Counted from the first letter of the stretch, positions 37,455-45,973 are shown. The stretch: DNA of 64,000 nucleotides from an uncultured Rhodospirillales bacterium (GCA_903893975.1 CAITOL010000046.1:1-64000); one strand, 5' to 3'. Made by a program: numbers and translations. Notes: generated by a model not told the origin, from the sequence alone.

Positions 37455-38570
37455 ATGAATTTCGACTTTTCCGACGAGCTGAAACAGCTGCGCGACCAGG
37501 CGCGCCGCTTCCTGGGCGAACGCAGCGCCCCCAAGCAGGTCCGCCGCGTGCTGGAAGGCCACACCCCCTATGACCGCGCATTGTGGGAAGGCGTGGCCGA
37601 AATGGGCTGGCTCGGCACCGCCATTCCGGAAGAATACGGCGGCGCCGGCATGGGCCATCTCGGCCTGTGCATCCTGGCGGAAGAAATGGGCCGCGCGGTC
37701 GCCGCCATTCCCTTCGGTTCCACCACCTACCTCGCCGCCGAAGCCCTCATCCTCGCCGGCAGCCCGGCGCAAAAGGCGCATTGGCTGCCGAAAATCGCCG
37801 CCGGGGAAACCGTTGGCTGCCTCGCCTGGGCCGAAGGCACCGGCAACCCGACCGCCGCCAAGGTGCAGACCCGCTTCCACGGCGGCCGCCTCTCCGGCCG
37901 CAAATGGCCGGTCGCCGATGGCGGCGTCGCCGACATCGCCATCGTCGTCGCCCGTAACGATGCCGGCCAGATCGTGCTCGCCCTCGCCGATCTGCGCGCC
38001 ACCGGCGTGCACCCGGAAACCCTGCAAACCCTGGACCCGACTCGCGATCAGGCCAAACTCACCTTCGATGACGCGCCGGCCGAACTGCTCACCGCCGGCG
38101 GCGACGGCTGGCTGGTGCTGGAACAGCTCCTCGACCGCGCCGCCATCCTGTTCGCGTTCGAACAGATCGGCGGCGCCGCCGTCTGCCTCGACATGGCCGT
38201 GCAATACGCCCGCGACCGCCACGCCTTCGGCCGCCCCATCGGCTCCTTCCAGGCGATCAAGCACAAACTCGCCGATGTTTACGTCGCCAACGAACTGGCC
38301 CGCTCGAACGCCTATTTCGGCGCCTGGGCGCTCGATACCGGCGCCGCCGAACTGCGCCTCGCCGCCGCCTCCGCCCGCGTCTCGGCGACCGACGCCTACC
38401 ACCTCGCCTCGAAGGAAAACATCCAGACCCATGGCGGCATCGGCTTCACCTGGGAAGCGGACTGCCACCTCTATTACCGCCGCGCCAAAAGCCTGGCCCT
38501 CAGCGTCGGCGCCATCCCGTTCTGGCGCGACCGTGTGGTCAATGAACTCGTCGCGCGCAACGCAGCTTAA
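37455..38570 (+). CDS. Acyl-CoA dehydrogenase, small subunit type
   Basis: The ATG at 37455 (MNFDFSDELKQLRDQARRFL) gives 371 residues; a longer frame starts in the divergent promoter region. Acyl-CoA dehydrogenase features include GMGHLGLCILAEEMGRAVAA, the weaker middle beta domain, YARDRHAFGRPIGSFQAIKH and THGGIGFTWEADCHLYYRRA. Adjacent pairs of such genes often encode the two subunits of a heteromeric dehydrogenase for bulky substrates such as steroid or terpenoid acids. The next gene starts 12 bases later. Confidence 0.9.
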   Translation: MNFDFSDELKQLRDQARRFLGERSAPKQVRRVLEGHTPYDRALWEGVAEMGWLGTAIPEEYGGAGMGHLGLCILAEEMGRAVAAIPFGSTTYLAAEALILAGSPAQKAHWLPKIAAGETVGCLAWAEGTGNPTAAKVQTRFHGGRLSGRKWPVADGGVADIAIVVARNDAGQIVLALADLRATGVHPETLQTLDPTRDQAKLTFDDAPAELLTAGGDGWLVLEQLLDRAAILFAFEQIGGAAVCLDMAVQYARDRHAFGRPIGSFQAIKHKLADVYVANELARSNAYFGAWALDTGAAELRLAAASARVSATDAYHLASKENIQTHGGIGFTWEADCHLYYRRAKSLALSVGAIPFWRDRVVNELVARNAA

Positions 38571-38582
38571 GGAAATCCGGTC

Positions 38583-39815
38583 ATGAATTTCGACGATACC
38601 CCCGCCGAAGCCGCGTTCCGCGCCGAAGTCCGCGCCTTCCTCGCCGCCAACGCCACGCTGAAATCCGCCTCCGTCCAAGGCACCCGCGGCCGCGGCATCG
38701 GCGCCGAGGAAATCAAGCGCGCCAAAGACTGGCAGGCCCGCAAATACGCCGCCGGTTTCGCCGGCCTCACCTGGCCCAAGGAATGGGGCGGCCGCGAGGC
38801 CCCGCAACTGTTCCAGGTCATCTACAACCAGGAAGAAGAAGCCTACGCCGTGCCGCGCGGCGTGTTCGAAATCGGCCTGGGCATGTGTATCCCCACCATG
38901 ATGGCCTACGCCAAGCCCGAACAGCTCCAGCGCTACGTCACCCCCGCGCTCAAGGGCGAGGAAGTGTGGTGCCAGCTCTTCTCCGAACCCTCCGCCGGGT
39001 CCGACGTCGCCGGCCTGCGCACCCGCGCCGAGCGCGACGGCGATGACTGGATCATCAACGGCCAGAAAGTCTGGACCTCCGGCGCGCATTTCTCCGATTT
39101 CGGCATCATCGTCACCCGGTCAGACCCGACGGTCGCCAAGCATGACGGCCTGACCTTCTTCTTCCTGGACATGAAATCCCCCGGCGTCGAGCCGCGCCCG
39201 ATCAAGCAGATCTCCGGCGCCTCGCATTTTAACGAGGTGTTTTTCACAAATGTCCGCGTGCCCGATGCCCAGCGCCTCGGCCCGGTCGGCGCCGGCTGGA
39301 AGGTCTCGCTCACCACGCTGATGAACGAACGCCTCGCGGTGGGCGACGTGCCGCGTCCGGACGTGACCGACCTGCTCAACCTCGCCCGCAGCCTCGACCT
39401 CGATGACGGCCCGGCGATCAACAACGCCGTGGTGCGCGAACGCATCGCGGACTGGCACGTCAAAACCCAGGGGCTGAAATACACCCGCTTCCGCACCATG
39501 ACCGCGCTGAGCAAGGGCGCCACCCCCGGCCCCGAATCCTCCATCGGCAAGCTGGTCAACGCCAGCAAGCTGCAGGACATCGCCAGCTTCGGCATGGACC
39601 TGCTCGGCAGCGCCGGCATCGTCATGAACCCGGACCTCGCCCCCTACCAGGCGCTGTTCCAGGATGCGCTGCTCTCCTCCCCCAGCCTGCGTATCGCCGG
39701 CGGCACGGACGAGATTTTGCGCAACATCATCGCCGAACGCGTGCTCGGCCTGCCGTCTGACATCAGGGTGGACAAAACCCAGCCCTTCAACCAACTGCCC
39801 ACCGGCAGCCGCTAA
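38583..39815 (+). CDS. Acyl-CoA dehydrogenase, second subunit type
   Basis: The product has 410 residues. It has GLTWPKEWGGREAPQLFQVI, the flavin/substrate loop WCQLFSEPSAGSDVAGLRTR, DDWIINGQKVWTSGAHFSDF and a C-terminal RIAGGTDEILRNIIAERVLG. In classical acyl-CoA dehydrogenases the catalytic base is the Glu of a YEGT motif; here that position is Gly (AGGT), so the base must lie elsewhere or in the partner subunit. This supports a heteromer with the preceding gene. A bidirectional terminator follows. Confidence 0.92.
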   Translation: MNFDDTPAEAAFRAEVRAFLAANATLKSASVQGTRGRGIGAEEIKRAKDWQARKYAAGFAGLTWPKEWGGREAPQLFQVIYNQEEEAYAVPRGVFEIGLGMCIPTMMAYAKPEQLQRYVTPALKGEEVWCQLFSEPSAGSDVAGLRTRAERDGDDWIINGQKVWTSGAHFSDFGIIVTRSDPTVAKHDGLTFFFLDMKSPGVEPRPIKQISGASHFNEVFFTNVRVPDAQRLGPVGAGWKVSLTTLMNERLAVGDVPRPDVTDLLNLARSLDLDDGPAINNAVVRERIADWHVKTQGLKYTRFRTMTALSKGATPGPESSIGKLVNASKLQDIASFGMDLLGSAGIVMNPDLAPYQALFQDALLSSPSLRIAGGTDEILRNIIAERVLGLPSDIRVDKTQPFNQLPTGSR

Positions 39816-39825
39816 CCGAAATCAG

Positions 39826-39854
39826 GCCAGGGGGCCGCGCCCCTGGCTTTTTTT
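39826..39854. terminator. Bidirectional-looking terminator
   Basis: Stem GCCAGGGG / CCCCTGGC with a GCCGCG loop is followed on the plus strand by TTTTTTT. It ends the dehydrogenase pair and sits directly at the 3' end of the convergent MFS gene. The T-tract supports plus-strand termination best. Confidence 0.85.
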
Positions 39855-41054
39855 CTACCCAAGCACCACCGCCCGCCACCAACGCCACGTCAACGCCAGC
39901 GCCACCACCCCCTCCGCGCCCACCAGCATCGTCGCCGTCGCGCTCGACGTCGCATCCGCCAGCAGGCCGAGATGCACAAACCCGATCGGCGCCAGCCCGA
40001 TGCACAGCGCCAGCACCCCAAACGCCCGTCCGCGCAACTCCGCCGGCGCGGCGAGGTAGGTCAGCGTCGTCTGCATAATGCCAAACCCGGCCGAGGCCGC
40101 GCCGGACAGCAAAATCGCCAGCCCCGCCGGCACCACGTGATGTGACAGCGCCAGCCCGACCGACAGCACGCCATAGCTGCCCACGCTCACCGCATACACC
40201 ACCCCATGCCAGCGCGCCGTCACCAGCCAGCCCACCAGCATCGCCGCCAGCAGCGCCCCCAGCCCATCCAGGCTCACCAGCAGCCCCGTCGCCTCCGGCC
40301 CCAGCCCGAGTTGCCCCTGCGCCAGCACCGGCACCATCGCCGTCACCGGCCAGCCCCACAGGTTGAAGATCACCGTAATCACCAGCGTGCCCACCAGCCG
40401 CGGGCTCCGCCGCGCCAGCGCAAACCCCTCGATCAGCCGCCCGAGCGTCGATTGCGTCGCCGTCAGGCTGCGCGGATGTTGGTAACGGTAGCCGAGCATC
40501 GCCAGCAGCGAGACCGTATAGAGCGCCATCCCCAGCCCGAACGCCCCGGTAATGCCCACGGTCGCCAGAAACACACCGCCCGCCGTCGGCCCCAGCATCC
40601 GCGCCGCATTGGCGCTGGCCGCATCCAGCGACGTCGCGCGCGGCAGCGCCTCACTGCCCACCAACTCGCCGAGGTTCACCCGGCGCACCGTGTTTTCCGC
40701 CGTCCAGCTCATCCCGTTCACAAACGCGGCCACCGCCAGGTGCCAGATCGCCAGCCGCCCGCTGGCCGAAAGCAACATCAGCCCCGTCGCCATCCCCAGG
40801 TTCAGCCCGATCGCGGCCAGAAACACCGTCCGCCGCTGCACCCGGTCGGCAAACGTCGCCAGCAGCGGCCCGCACAGCCCCATCGGCAACATCCGCAACA
40901 TCGACAGCATGGCAACAATAAACGGGGAGCCGGATTGCTGATAGGCCACCACCGCAAACGCCAGCGTATCCAGCCACCGCCCCAGCGACGACAGCGTTCC
41001 CACCAGCCACAGCCGCCGAAAATCCCGATTGGCTAACACGGCGGCAAAGCTCAT
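39855..41054 (-). CDS. MFS transporter
   Basis: The product has 399 residues with about twelve hydrophobic segments. The N-terminal NRDFRRLWLVGTLSSLGRWL and the loop FADRVQRRTVFLAAIGLNLG match the DHA3/enterobactin-exporter branch of the major facilitator superfamily. Substrate and direction cannot be deduced. Its start is 21 bases downstream of the ABC-operon end on the same strand, so it could be the last gene of that transcription unit. Confidence 0.88.
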   Translation of the reverse strand: MSFAAVLANRDFRRLWLVGTLSSLGRWLDTLAFAVVAYQQSGSPFIVAMLSMLRMLPMGLCGPLLATFADRVQRRTVFLAAIGLNLGMATGLMLLSASGRLAIWHLAVAAFVNGMSWTAENTVRRVNLGELVGSEALPRATSLDAASANAARMLGPTAGGVFLATVGITGAFGLGMALYTVSLLAMLGYRYQHPRSLTATQSTLGRLIEGFALARRSPRLVGTLVITVIFNLWGWPVTAMVPVLAQGQLGLGPEATGLLVSLDGLGALLAAMLVGWLVTARWHGVVYAVSVGSYGVLSVGLALSHHVVPAGLAILLSGAASAGFGIMQTTLTYLAAPAELRGRAFGVLALCIGLAPIGFVHLGLLADATSSATATMLVGAEGVVALALTWRWWRAVVLG

Positions 41055-41075
41055 TCAGCCCGCCCTTGCCCCGGT

Positions 41076-41771
41076 TCAGCCCAAATAGGCGTCCGCGATT
41101 TCATCGCTGTTATTCAGTGCCTCCGGCTTGCCATGCGCGACCAGCGCGCCGTGCCGCATCACATAGCCGTATTCGCAGAGTCCCAGTGCCAGGGCAATGT
41201 TCTGGTCGCTCAACAGCAGTGCGTAGCCGAGGTCGCGGATCTGCGCCAGGCCGGCATAAATCCGCTCACCTTGCGTCCCATCCAGCCCCCGGCAAGGTTG
41301 ATCCACCAGGATCATGGTCGGGCGCGTCATTACCGCCCGCCCCAGCGCCAGCATCAACCGCTGCATCGTGTCCAGGCTGCCAGCCCGGCGGCCGCGCAAC
41401 GCGACCAATTCCGGGAAAATCGCGAACACCTCCTCGCGCCGGCTATCCACCCGCTCCCGCCCGGCCAACGCCGACAGTTCCAGATTTTCCGCCACCGTCA
41501 GCGGCGCCACCACCATCCGCTCCTCCGGCACGAAGGCCAGCCCGCGCTTGACCACGCGATGCAGCGGGTAGGTGGAAATCTCCTCGCCGTTCACTTGAAT
41601 GGACCCGCGCACCGGGCGGATCATCCCGGCGATGGCCTGCAAGGTGGTGGATTTTCCCGCGCCGTTGGCCCCGAGCAGCGCCACCGCCATGCCACTGCCA
41701 ACGGTCAGCCGCAAATCCCGTATCACCCGGGTGGCGCCATACTGCACTGACAGATCCGCCACCGTCAGCAT
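41076..41771 (-). CDS. Branched-chain-type ABC transporter ATPase (LivF-like) with degenerate motifs
   Basis: The ATG at 41771 gives 231 residues with a LivF layout: Walker A GANGAGKS (34-41), GLAFVPEERMVVAPLTVAEN, and a LivF-type QN in place of the H-loop His, which is normal for the family. Two key motifs are broken: the signature LSGGQ is LDTMQ (133-137), and Walker B ends VDQP with Gln158 in place of the catalytic Glu. ATP binding should persist but hydrolysis is expected to be weak or absent. The reading frame is intact and overlaps livG-like by seven bases. Confidence 0.9.
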   Translation of the reverse strand: MLTVADLSVQYGATRVIRDLRLTVGSGMAVALLGANGAGKSTTLQAIAGMIRPVRGSIQVNGEEISTYPLHRVVKRGLAFVPEERMVVAPLTVAENLELSALAGRERVDSRREEVFAIFPELVALRGRRAGSLDTMQRLMLALGRAVMTRPTMILVDQPCRGLDGTQGERIYAGLAQIRDLGYALLLSDQNIALALGLCEYGYVMRHGALVAHGKPEALNNSDEIADAYLG

Positions 41772-42559
41772 GCCGCTATCCCCGCCGCCGTCGCTCCAAA
41801 ATACGCCCGCTGCACCGCCGCAGTGGCGAAGCAATCCGCCGGGCTGCCGGCCGCAATCCGGCGTCCGGCGTTCAGCACCACGACGCTGTCGCAGCAATCG
41901 GCGATCATTTTCATGTTGCGCTCCGCCAACAACACCGTCACCCCGGCCGCCTTCAGCCCAAGAATCAGGTCGGTCAGCAGCGCCACCTCCTCCGCCGCCA
42001 ACCCGTTCGCCGGCCCGTCCAGAATCAGCAATCCAGGGTCGCTCGCCAAGGCCCGCGCAATGCCCACCCGCGCCCGCTCCCCGTGTGACAGCGCATCCGG
42101 CCGCGACTGCGTCCGCGCGCCCAGCCCAACCAGGTTGAGCAACTGCCGGCAATTCTCCAGGCTCTCACGCTGATCGCGCCGCGCCGCGCCCAGACCGAGC
42201 ATGCTGCCGAGGATGGATGCCTGGCGCAGCGTGTAGGCGCCCACCAGCACCTCATCCAGCACGCTCGCCATGCCCAGCAGCCGCACGTCCGCCCAGCATC
42301 GCGCGACCCCCAATCCGGCAATCGTCTCCGCCGGCAGGCCGCCGATCTCCTGGCGGTCGCCCTCGGTCAGCAACTGCACCCGGCCAGCATCCGGCCGGGT
42401 CTGTCCGGTGATAATATCCACCAGCACGGATTTGCCGCTGCCATTCGGCCCCATCAGCCCGGTCACGCTGCCGGCCGGCACCGTCAGCGCCACATCCTCC
42501 AGCGCCCGCTCGCCATCAAAGGCTTTGCTGATGCCGCTGATCTCCAACCCTGCGGTCAT
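41765..42559 (-). CDS. Branched-chain-type ABC transporter ATPase (LivG-like) with degenerate motifs
   Basis: The product has 264 residues in LivG arrangement. Walker A GPNGSGKS (37-44) and signature LSHGE (157-161) are intact. Three other catalytic features are lost: the Q-loop position in RCWADVRLL has Ala90 instead of Gln, Walker B reads LILDGP with Gly182 instead of Glu, and the H-loop EHDM is ERNM with Arg214 instead of His. The C-terminal VQRAYFGA fits the LivG tail. It overlaps the permease gene by four bases, so the operon structure is kept. Confidence 0.9.
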   Translation of the reverse strand: MTAGLEISGISKAFDGERALEDVALTVPAGSVTGLMGPNGSGKSVLVDIITGQTRPDAGRVQLLTEGDRQEIGGLPAETIAGLGVARCWADVRLLGMASVLDEVLVGAYTLRQASILGSMLGLGAARRDQRESLENCRQLLNLVGLGARTQSRPDALSHGERARVGIARALASDPGLLILDGPANGLAAEEVALLTDLILGLKAAGVTVLLAERNMKMIADCCDSVVVLNAGRRIAAGSPADCFATAAVQRAYFGATAAGIAAC

Positions 42560-43539
42560 GCCGGCCCCCCGCCGCGCCGCTTGATCGCCGCATCCAGCCG
42601 GCTGCGATGCGGCCCGCCGCTGCTGCGTCGCCGGCGCGGCCGGTCATCCACCGGCGCCATCGCCGGCACCGCGCTGCGCTGGCGGTGCCGGGCGCGCGCG
42701 GCCCGACGGCTGCTATCGCGCGGGTCCAGCAGCCCGCGCGGCAGGAAGATCACCAGCGCCAGCACCACCAGCGCCACCGCAAAGTCCTGAATGGCGGAGC
42801 CTTCATCCAGCACAAGCGCCGAGGGCAGCACGATCAGCATCGCCCCCAGCCACGGGCCGAGCCAATGATACGCCCCGCCCAGCAACGCTGCGGCCAGCGC
42901 CAGCAGGCCCAGGCTGGTGGAAAACATCCCCGGCGCCACCGCGCCGCGCGTCAGCACCAGCGCCACCCCGCCCCAGCCGCCGAGCAGCCCGGCAAACCCG
43001 TAGGCGAGGCCGAGAATCGCCGGGCGCTGAATGCCCAATCCTGCGGCCACCGCCGCATCCTGCCGCAGCGCAATCGCCGCCCGCCCGAACCAGGACCCTT
43101 CCAGCCGCGCCGCCAGCAGCAACCCCAGCGCCAGCGCTATAAAACTCCACAGCGCCGGCGGCGTGCTGTCCAATGCCAGCCCCTCGCGCCCGCCGGTCCA
43201 GTCCGGCAACAGGCGCGCCAGCGGCAGCACCAGCCCCAACAAAGCGAGGCTCGCCAGCCCCTGCCAGGCCGGCGGCAACCGCGCCGCGCCCCAGGCCAGC
43301 ACCAGCCCGAACCAGAACCCGGCCAGCCCGCCTGCCAGCAACGCCCACGCCACCGAAAGCCCGGCCTGCAGCATATTCGCCGCCAGGTAGCCGGCCAGCG
43401 CCCCGCAGGCGACCCCGGCCACGCTTGGCACCCCCACCGCCCACAGGCACCGCACCGACATCGCCAGCAGCGCCATCGCCGCCGTCAGCCCCAGCGGCGT
43501 GGCCAGATTGGCCGATAAGTCCGTCAGCCACTCCATCAT
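42556..43539 (-). CDS. Branched-chain-type ABC transporter permease (LivM-like)
   Basis: The ATG at 43539 overlaps the upstream permease stop (ATGA) and gives 327 residues. About nine hydrophobic helices are visible, and the cytoplasmic coupling loop reads SWFGRAAIALRQDAAVAAGL then GIQRPAILGLAYGFAGLLGG, the LivM signature region. The C-terminal 50 residues are very basic (RRAARARHRQRS and further Arg-rich sequence), beyond the usual end of LivM. Substrate is unknown; no binding protein gene is adjacent. Confidence 0.87.
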   Translation of the reverse strand: MMEWLTDLSANLATPLGLTAAMALLAMSVRCLWAVGVPSVAGVACGALAGYLAANMLQAGLSVAWALLAGGLAGFWFGLVLAWGAARLPPAWQGLASLALLGLVLPLARLLPDWTGGREGLALDSTPPALWSFIALALGLLLAARLEGSWFGRAAIALRQDAAVAAGLGIQRPAILGLAYGFAGLLGGWGGVALVLTRGAVAPGMFSTSLGLLALAAALLGGAYHWLGPWLGAMLIVLPSALVLDEGSAIQDFAVALVVLALVIFLPRGLLDPRDSSRRAARARHRQRSAVPAMAPVDDRPRRRRSSGGPHRSRLDAAIKRRGGGPA

Positions 43540-44477
43540 GCCGCCCCCTTCGCGCGGGGCCAGACCAACAATCCTTGTGGCCGCGCCACGGCCAGCGCCA
43601 GCAACGCCGCCGCCGCCGCCCCCTGCCACGGGGTAATCGGCATCCATTGCGGCAATACCGCGCCGCACACCGCCTCCACCGCCCCCAGCAATGCCCCCAG
43701 CAGCAGCAGACGGCCGGGGTGCAACGCCGTTTCATGCAGGGCGCAGCCGCTCAGCACCAGCACCGCCAGCGCCTTCCACAGCCCGCTTTGCCCCAACGTC
43801 ACCGTCACCGGCGTGCCGGCCTGGCTCGCCGCCAGCGCCGCCAGAATCCCCGCCAGTCCCGCCAGCGCCCCGGCTCCCAACGCGGCCAGCAACAGCTTCC
43901 GGCGCGGGCTGACCCCGCCGATCGCCGCCGCCTGCGCGTCGTAGCGGATCGCGCGCAGCGCGGTGCCGTACAAGGTCGTTGCCAGCACCCGTCGCACCGC
44001 CAGCACCGCCGCCACCGCCAGCCCTCCGATCAGCCCATCCAGCAGCCGAACCACGGTGTCATCCGTGCCAAACACCGTCGCCGGGTAGCTCTCCGGCGGA
44101 AACAACACCCCGTCCGGCCCGGCGGCGAGGCTCGCCACCGCATCCAGCGCCACCCAGGCCGCCAGCGCCGTCACCAGCGCGGCGAACGGGGTGTGCCGCA
44201 ACACCCCCGGCCGCCCCAGCGGGGCAACCGTCAGCACTTCCACCAGCACCGCCAACCCGCCGCCCAGCGCCATGCCAACCGGCAGCGTCAGCAGCAACGG
44301 CATGTCGTAGCGGTCGGCCAGCCGATACACCGTCAATGCCGCCAGCGTGGCAATCGCCGCCAGCGCCGGGTTTGGCGGCACGTTGCGGCGCGTCAACAAC
44401 CCCAACGCCAGGGCGAACAGCCCATAAAGCGAACCAACGGCAGCGCCGTGAAGGATTTGCAGACCGAGAAAGACCAT
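43536..44477 (-). CDS. Branched-chain-type ABC transporter permease (LivH-like)
   Basis: Starting at the ATG at 44477 (MVFLGLQILHGAAVGSLYGL) gives 313 residues; the first helix matches the LivH start LxxLxxGAxYGLxAxGL. The coupling loop TLYGTALRAIRYDAQAAAIG is followed by GVSPRRKLLLAALGAGALAG, as in LivH. Helices are extremely Ala/Leu/Gly-rich. It is the promoter-proximal gene of the four-gene transporter. A periplasmic binding protein would normally be near but is absent. Confidence 0.87.
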   Translation of the reverse strand: MVFLGLQILHGAAVGSLYGLFALALGLLTRRNVPPNPALAAIATLAALTVYRLADRYDMPLLLTLPVGMALGGGLAVLVEVLTVAPLGRPGVLRHTPFAALVTALAAWVALDAVASLAAGPDGVLFPPESYPATVFGTDDTVVRLLDGLIGGLAVAAVLAVRRVLATTLYGTALRAIRYDAQAAAIGGVSPRRKLLLAALGAGALAGLAGILAALAASQAGTPVTVTLGQSGLWKALAVLVLSGCALHETALHPGRLLLLGALLGAVEAVCGAVLPQWMPITPWQGAAAAALLALAVARPQGLLVWPRAKGAA

Positions 44478-44572
44478 ATGCTGAAACAAATGCGCCGTGC
44501 GAAATGATCGCGCAAATTCGCAGGTTTGCCGCGCGCGGACAATAGCGCCCACCCCAAGCCGCGCCGCGTACA

Positions 44573-44603
44573 TGCAAACAGCCCCACCTATTCGATGGGG
44601 CTG
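44573..44603 (-). terminator. Terminator after the DUF2852 gene
   Basis: Stem CAGCCCCA (44579-44586) and TGGGGCTG (44596-44603) with a nine-base loop. Read on the minus strand it is followed by TTTG, a weak T-tract. It lies between the DUF2852 stop and the ABC operon. Confidence 0.5.
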
Positions 44604-44620
44604 CTTGGCCGGCGACGGCG

Positions 44621-45058
44621 TTAGTGTTGCGGGAACGGGTCCTGCGGCGCGGGCGGGCGGCGCCGATCGGCCATGAACTGGTCGAACTCCGCCTTATCCT
44701 TGGCCTGGCGCAACCGTTCCAGATAATCGACGAATTCCTTCTGCTCCTCCTCCAGGCGGCGCAAGGTCGCGGCGCGATAATCGTCGAAGGCGGCATTGCC
44801 GCTCGGCGGCGGCGCGCTGGGGCCACCGCCCCATTTGCCCCAAACCGGCGGCGGCGGCTCGGTCGGCTGGCCCGTTTGGTCAACATACATCCAGCGCCCA
44901 CGCCCGCGCCGTCGCCAGCCGCAACCGCCGCCCAGATGGCCGCTGCCCAGCATCAGCGCAATGCCCAGGCCAACCGGCCAGAACCACACAAACCCCAGAA
45001 TCATGGCCAAGATCCACAAGGGTTTCGGCACCTCATTCAGCCTCGCCGCAAATTGCAC
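44621..45058 (-). CDS. DUF2852 domain membrane protein
   Basis: I propose a GTG start at 45058, preceded by GGAG at good spacing, which gives 145 residues; an ATG at 45103 would overlap the predicted operator. A single transmembrane segment (KPLWILAMILGFVWFWPVGL) is followed by a Gly/Arg-rich stretch, a Pro-rich linker and the conserved helix FDDYRAATLRRLEEEQKEFV, then ERLRQAKDKAEFDQFMADRR. This is the alphaproteobacterial DUF2852 family, of unknown function. An operator-like palindrome shared with the nearby TetR gene lies upstream. Confidence 0.85.
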   Translation of the reverse strand: MQFAARLNEVPKPLWILAMILGFVWFWPVGLGIALMLGSGHLGGGCGWRRRGRGRWMYVDQTGQPTEPPPPVWGKWGGGPSAPPPSGNAAFDDYRAATLRRLEEEQKEFVDYLERLRQAKDKAEFDQFMADRRRPPAPQDPFPQH

Positions 45059-45089
45059 GACGCGTCTCCGTGATGGGGGTGAAGATGTA

Positions 45090-45110
45090 TATGTGAATAA
45101 CATTTACATA
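45090..45110. promoter_or_regulatory. Predicted TetR operator upstream of DUF2852
   Basis: TATGTGAAT and ATTTACATA form an imperfect inverted repeat with a three-base centre. Written as ATGTGAA-N6-TTACAT (45091-45109) it is identical in form to the site at the tetR start (45972-45990). It lies 32 bases upstream of the proposed DUF2852 start. Confidence 0.55.
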
Positions 45111-45184
45111 GGTAATTCGATACGCGGGCGGAGTCAAGCGGATTACGGCGAATTCATCTGAAGGGGAGGAAGGGGAGGGGAAGT

Positions 45185-45317
45185 GTTCTTTTTGTGAACA
45201 AAAAGAACCAAAAAAACTTCATCAATTCCTGGGCTTCGCCGTACGCCCCCGCGGTTAGGTTCGTGCGCACGGGGCCAAAGGGTGAAAGTTTTTTGCTCCT
45301 TTTTTTCAAAAAAGGAG
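45185..45317. repeat. Dispersed hairpin-ended intergenic repeat, copy 1
   Basis: It begins with hairpin GTTCTTTTTG-TGAA-CAAAAAGAAC, runs through CCAAAAAAACTTCATC and TGGGCTTCGCCGTAC, and ends with CTCCTTTTTT / AAAAAAGGAG. Inner segments AAAAAACTT and AAAGTTTTTT can also pair. A second copy at 62457-62588 shares order, spacing and both end hairpins. It lies between DUF2852 and the 3' end of tetR. Confidence 0.85.
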
Positions 45318-45325
45318 ACCTTCCC

Positions 45326-45973
45326 CTAAACCTTCACCAACCCCAACGACTGCAAATAAATCAACACCCCAGCTTCCAGCAGCTCCTCCGGCGTCATCGG
45401 CATCCGCCGCCGGTTGCCGTCCGCCCGGCCGATGAACAGCGCCGCAATCCCATGGCACAGCGCCCAGATATGCAGCGCCACCATCAGCGGCGGCGGCCGC
45501 ACGCCCTGGCTGCGATGGCTGTCGCACGCCAGTTCCGCCGCCTTGCGCAGCACGCCAAACGCCCGTTCCGACGCTTGCAGCAAATGCGGGTCTTCCTCCA
45601 GCGGAAACCCCGGCTCGAACATCGCCGCATAGGCGGCCGGTTCCCGCCGCGCGAAGCCGAGATAAGCCCGCCCCACCGTTTCAATCGCCCGCACCGGGTC
45701 GGGCCGGCCATCCGCCCAGGCACGCTCCAGTTCTTGCGCAAACCGCTCATAGCCGAGCCGGGCAATCTCAGCGATCAGCGCGTTACGGTCGCGAAAATGC
45801 CGATACGGCGCCGCCGGGCTCACCCCGGCGGCGCGCGCCACCTCGGCAAAGGAAAAGCCGCCCGGCCCGCGCTCGGCAATCAGCCGCAGCGCAGCCTCCA
45901 TCAAAGCCTCCCGCAGGTTGCCGTGATGGTAGCTGTCGCGCGTCGGGCGCGGCGTGTCGGTGGAAAAGCGCAT
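45326..45973 (-). CDS. TetR/AcrR family transcriptional regulator
   Basis: Starting at the ATG at 45973 gives 215 residues. The N-terminal helix-turn-helix is clear: SYHHGNLREALMEAALRLIA, GGFSFAEVARAAGVSPAAPY and YRHFRDRNALIAEIARLGYE. The C-terminal helical ligand domain (RAYLGFARREPAAYAAMFEP) is typical of the TetR_C_33/WHG subgroup. It probably binds its own start region and the DUF2852 promoter, because the same ATGTGAA-N6-TTACAT motif occurs at both. The inducer is unknown. Confidence 0.92.
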   Translation of the reverse strand: MRFSTDTPRPTRDSYHHGNLREALMEAALRLIAERGPGGFSFAEVARAAGVSPAAPYRHFRDRNALIAEIARLGYERFAQELERAWADGRPDPVRAIETVGRAYLGFARREPAAYAAMFEPGFPLEEDPHLLQASERAFGVLRKAAELACDSHRSQGVRPPPLMVALHIWALCHGIAALFIGRADGNRRRMPMTPEELLEAGVLIYLQSLGLVKV

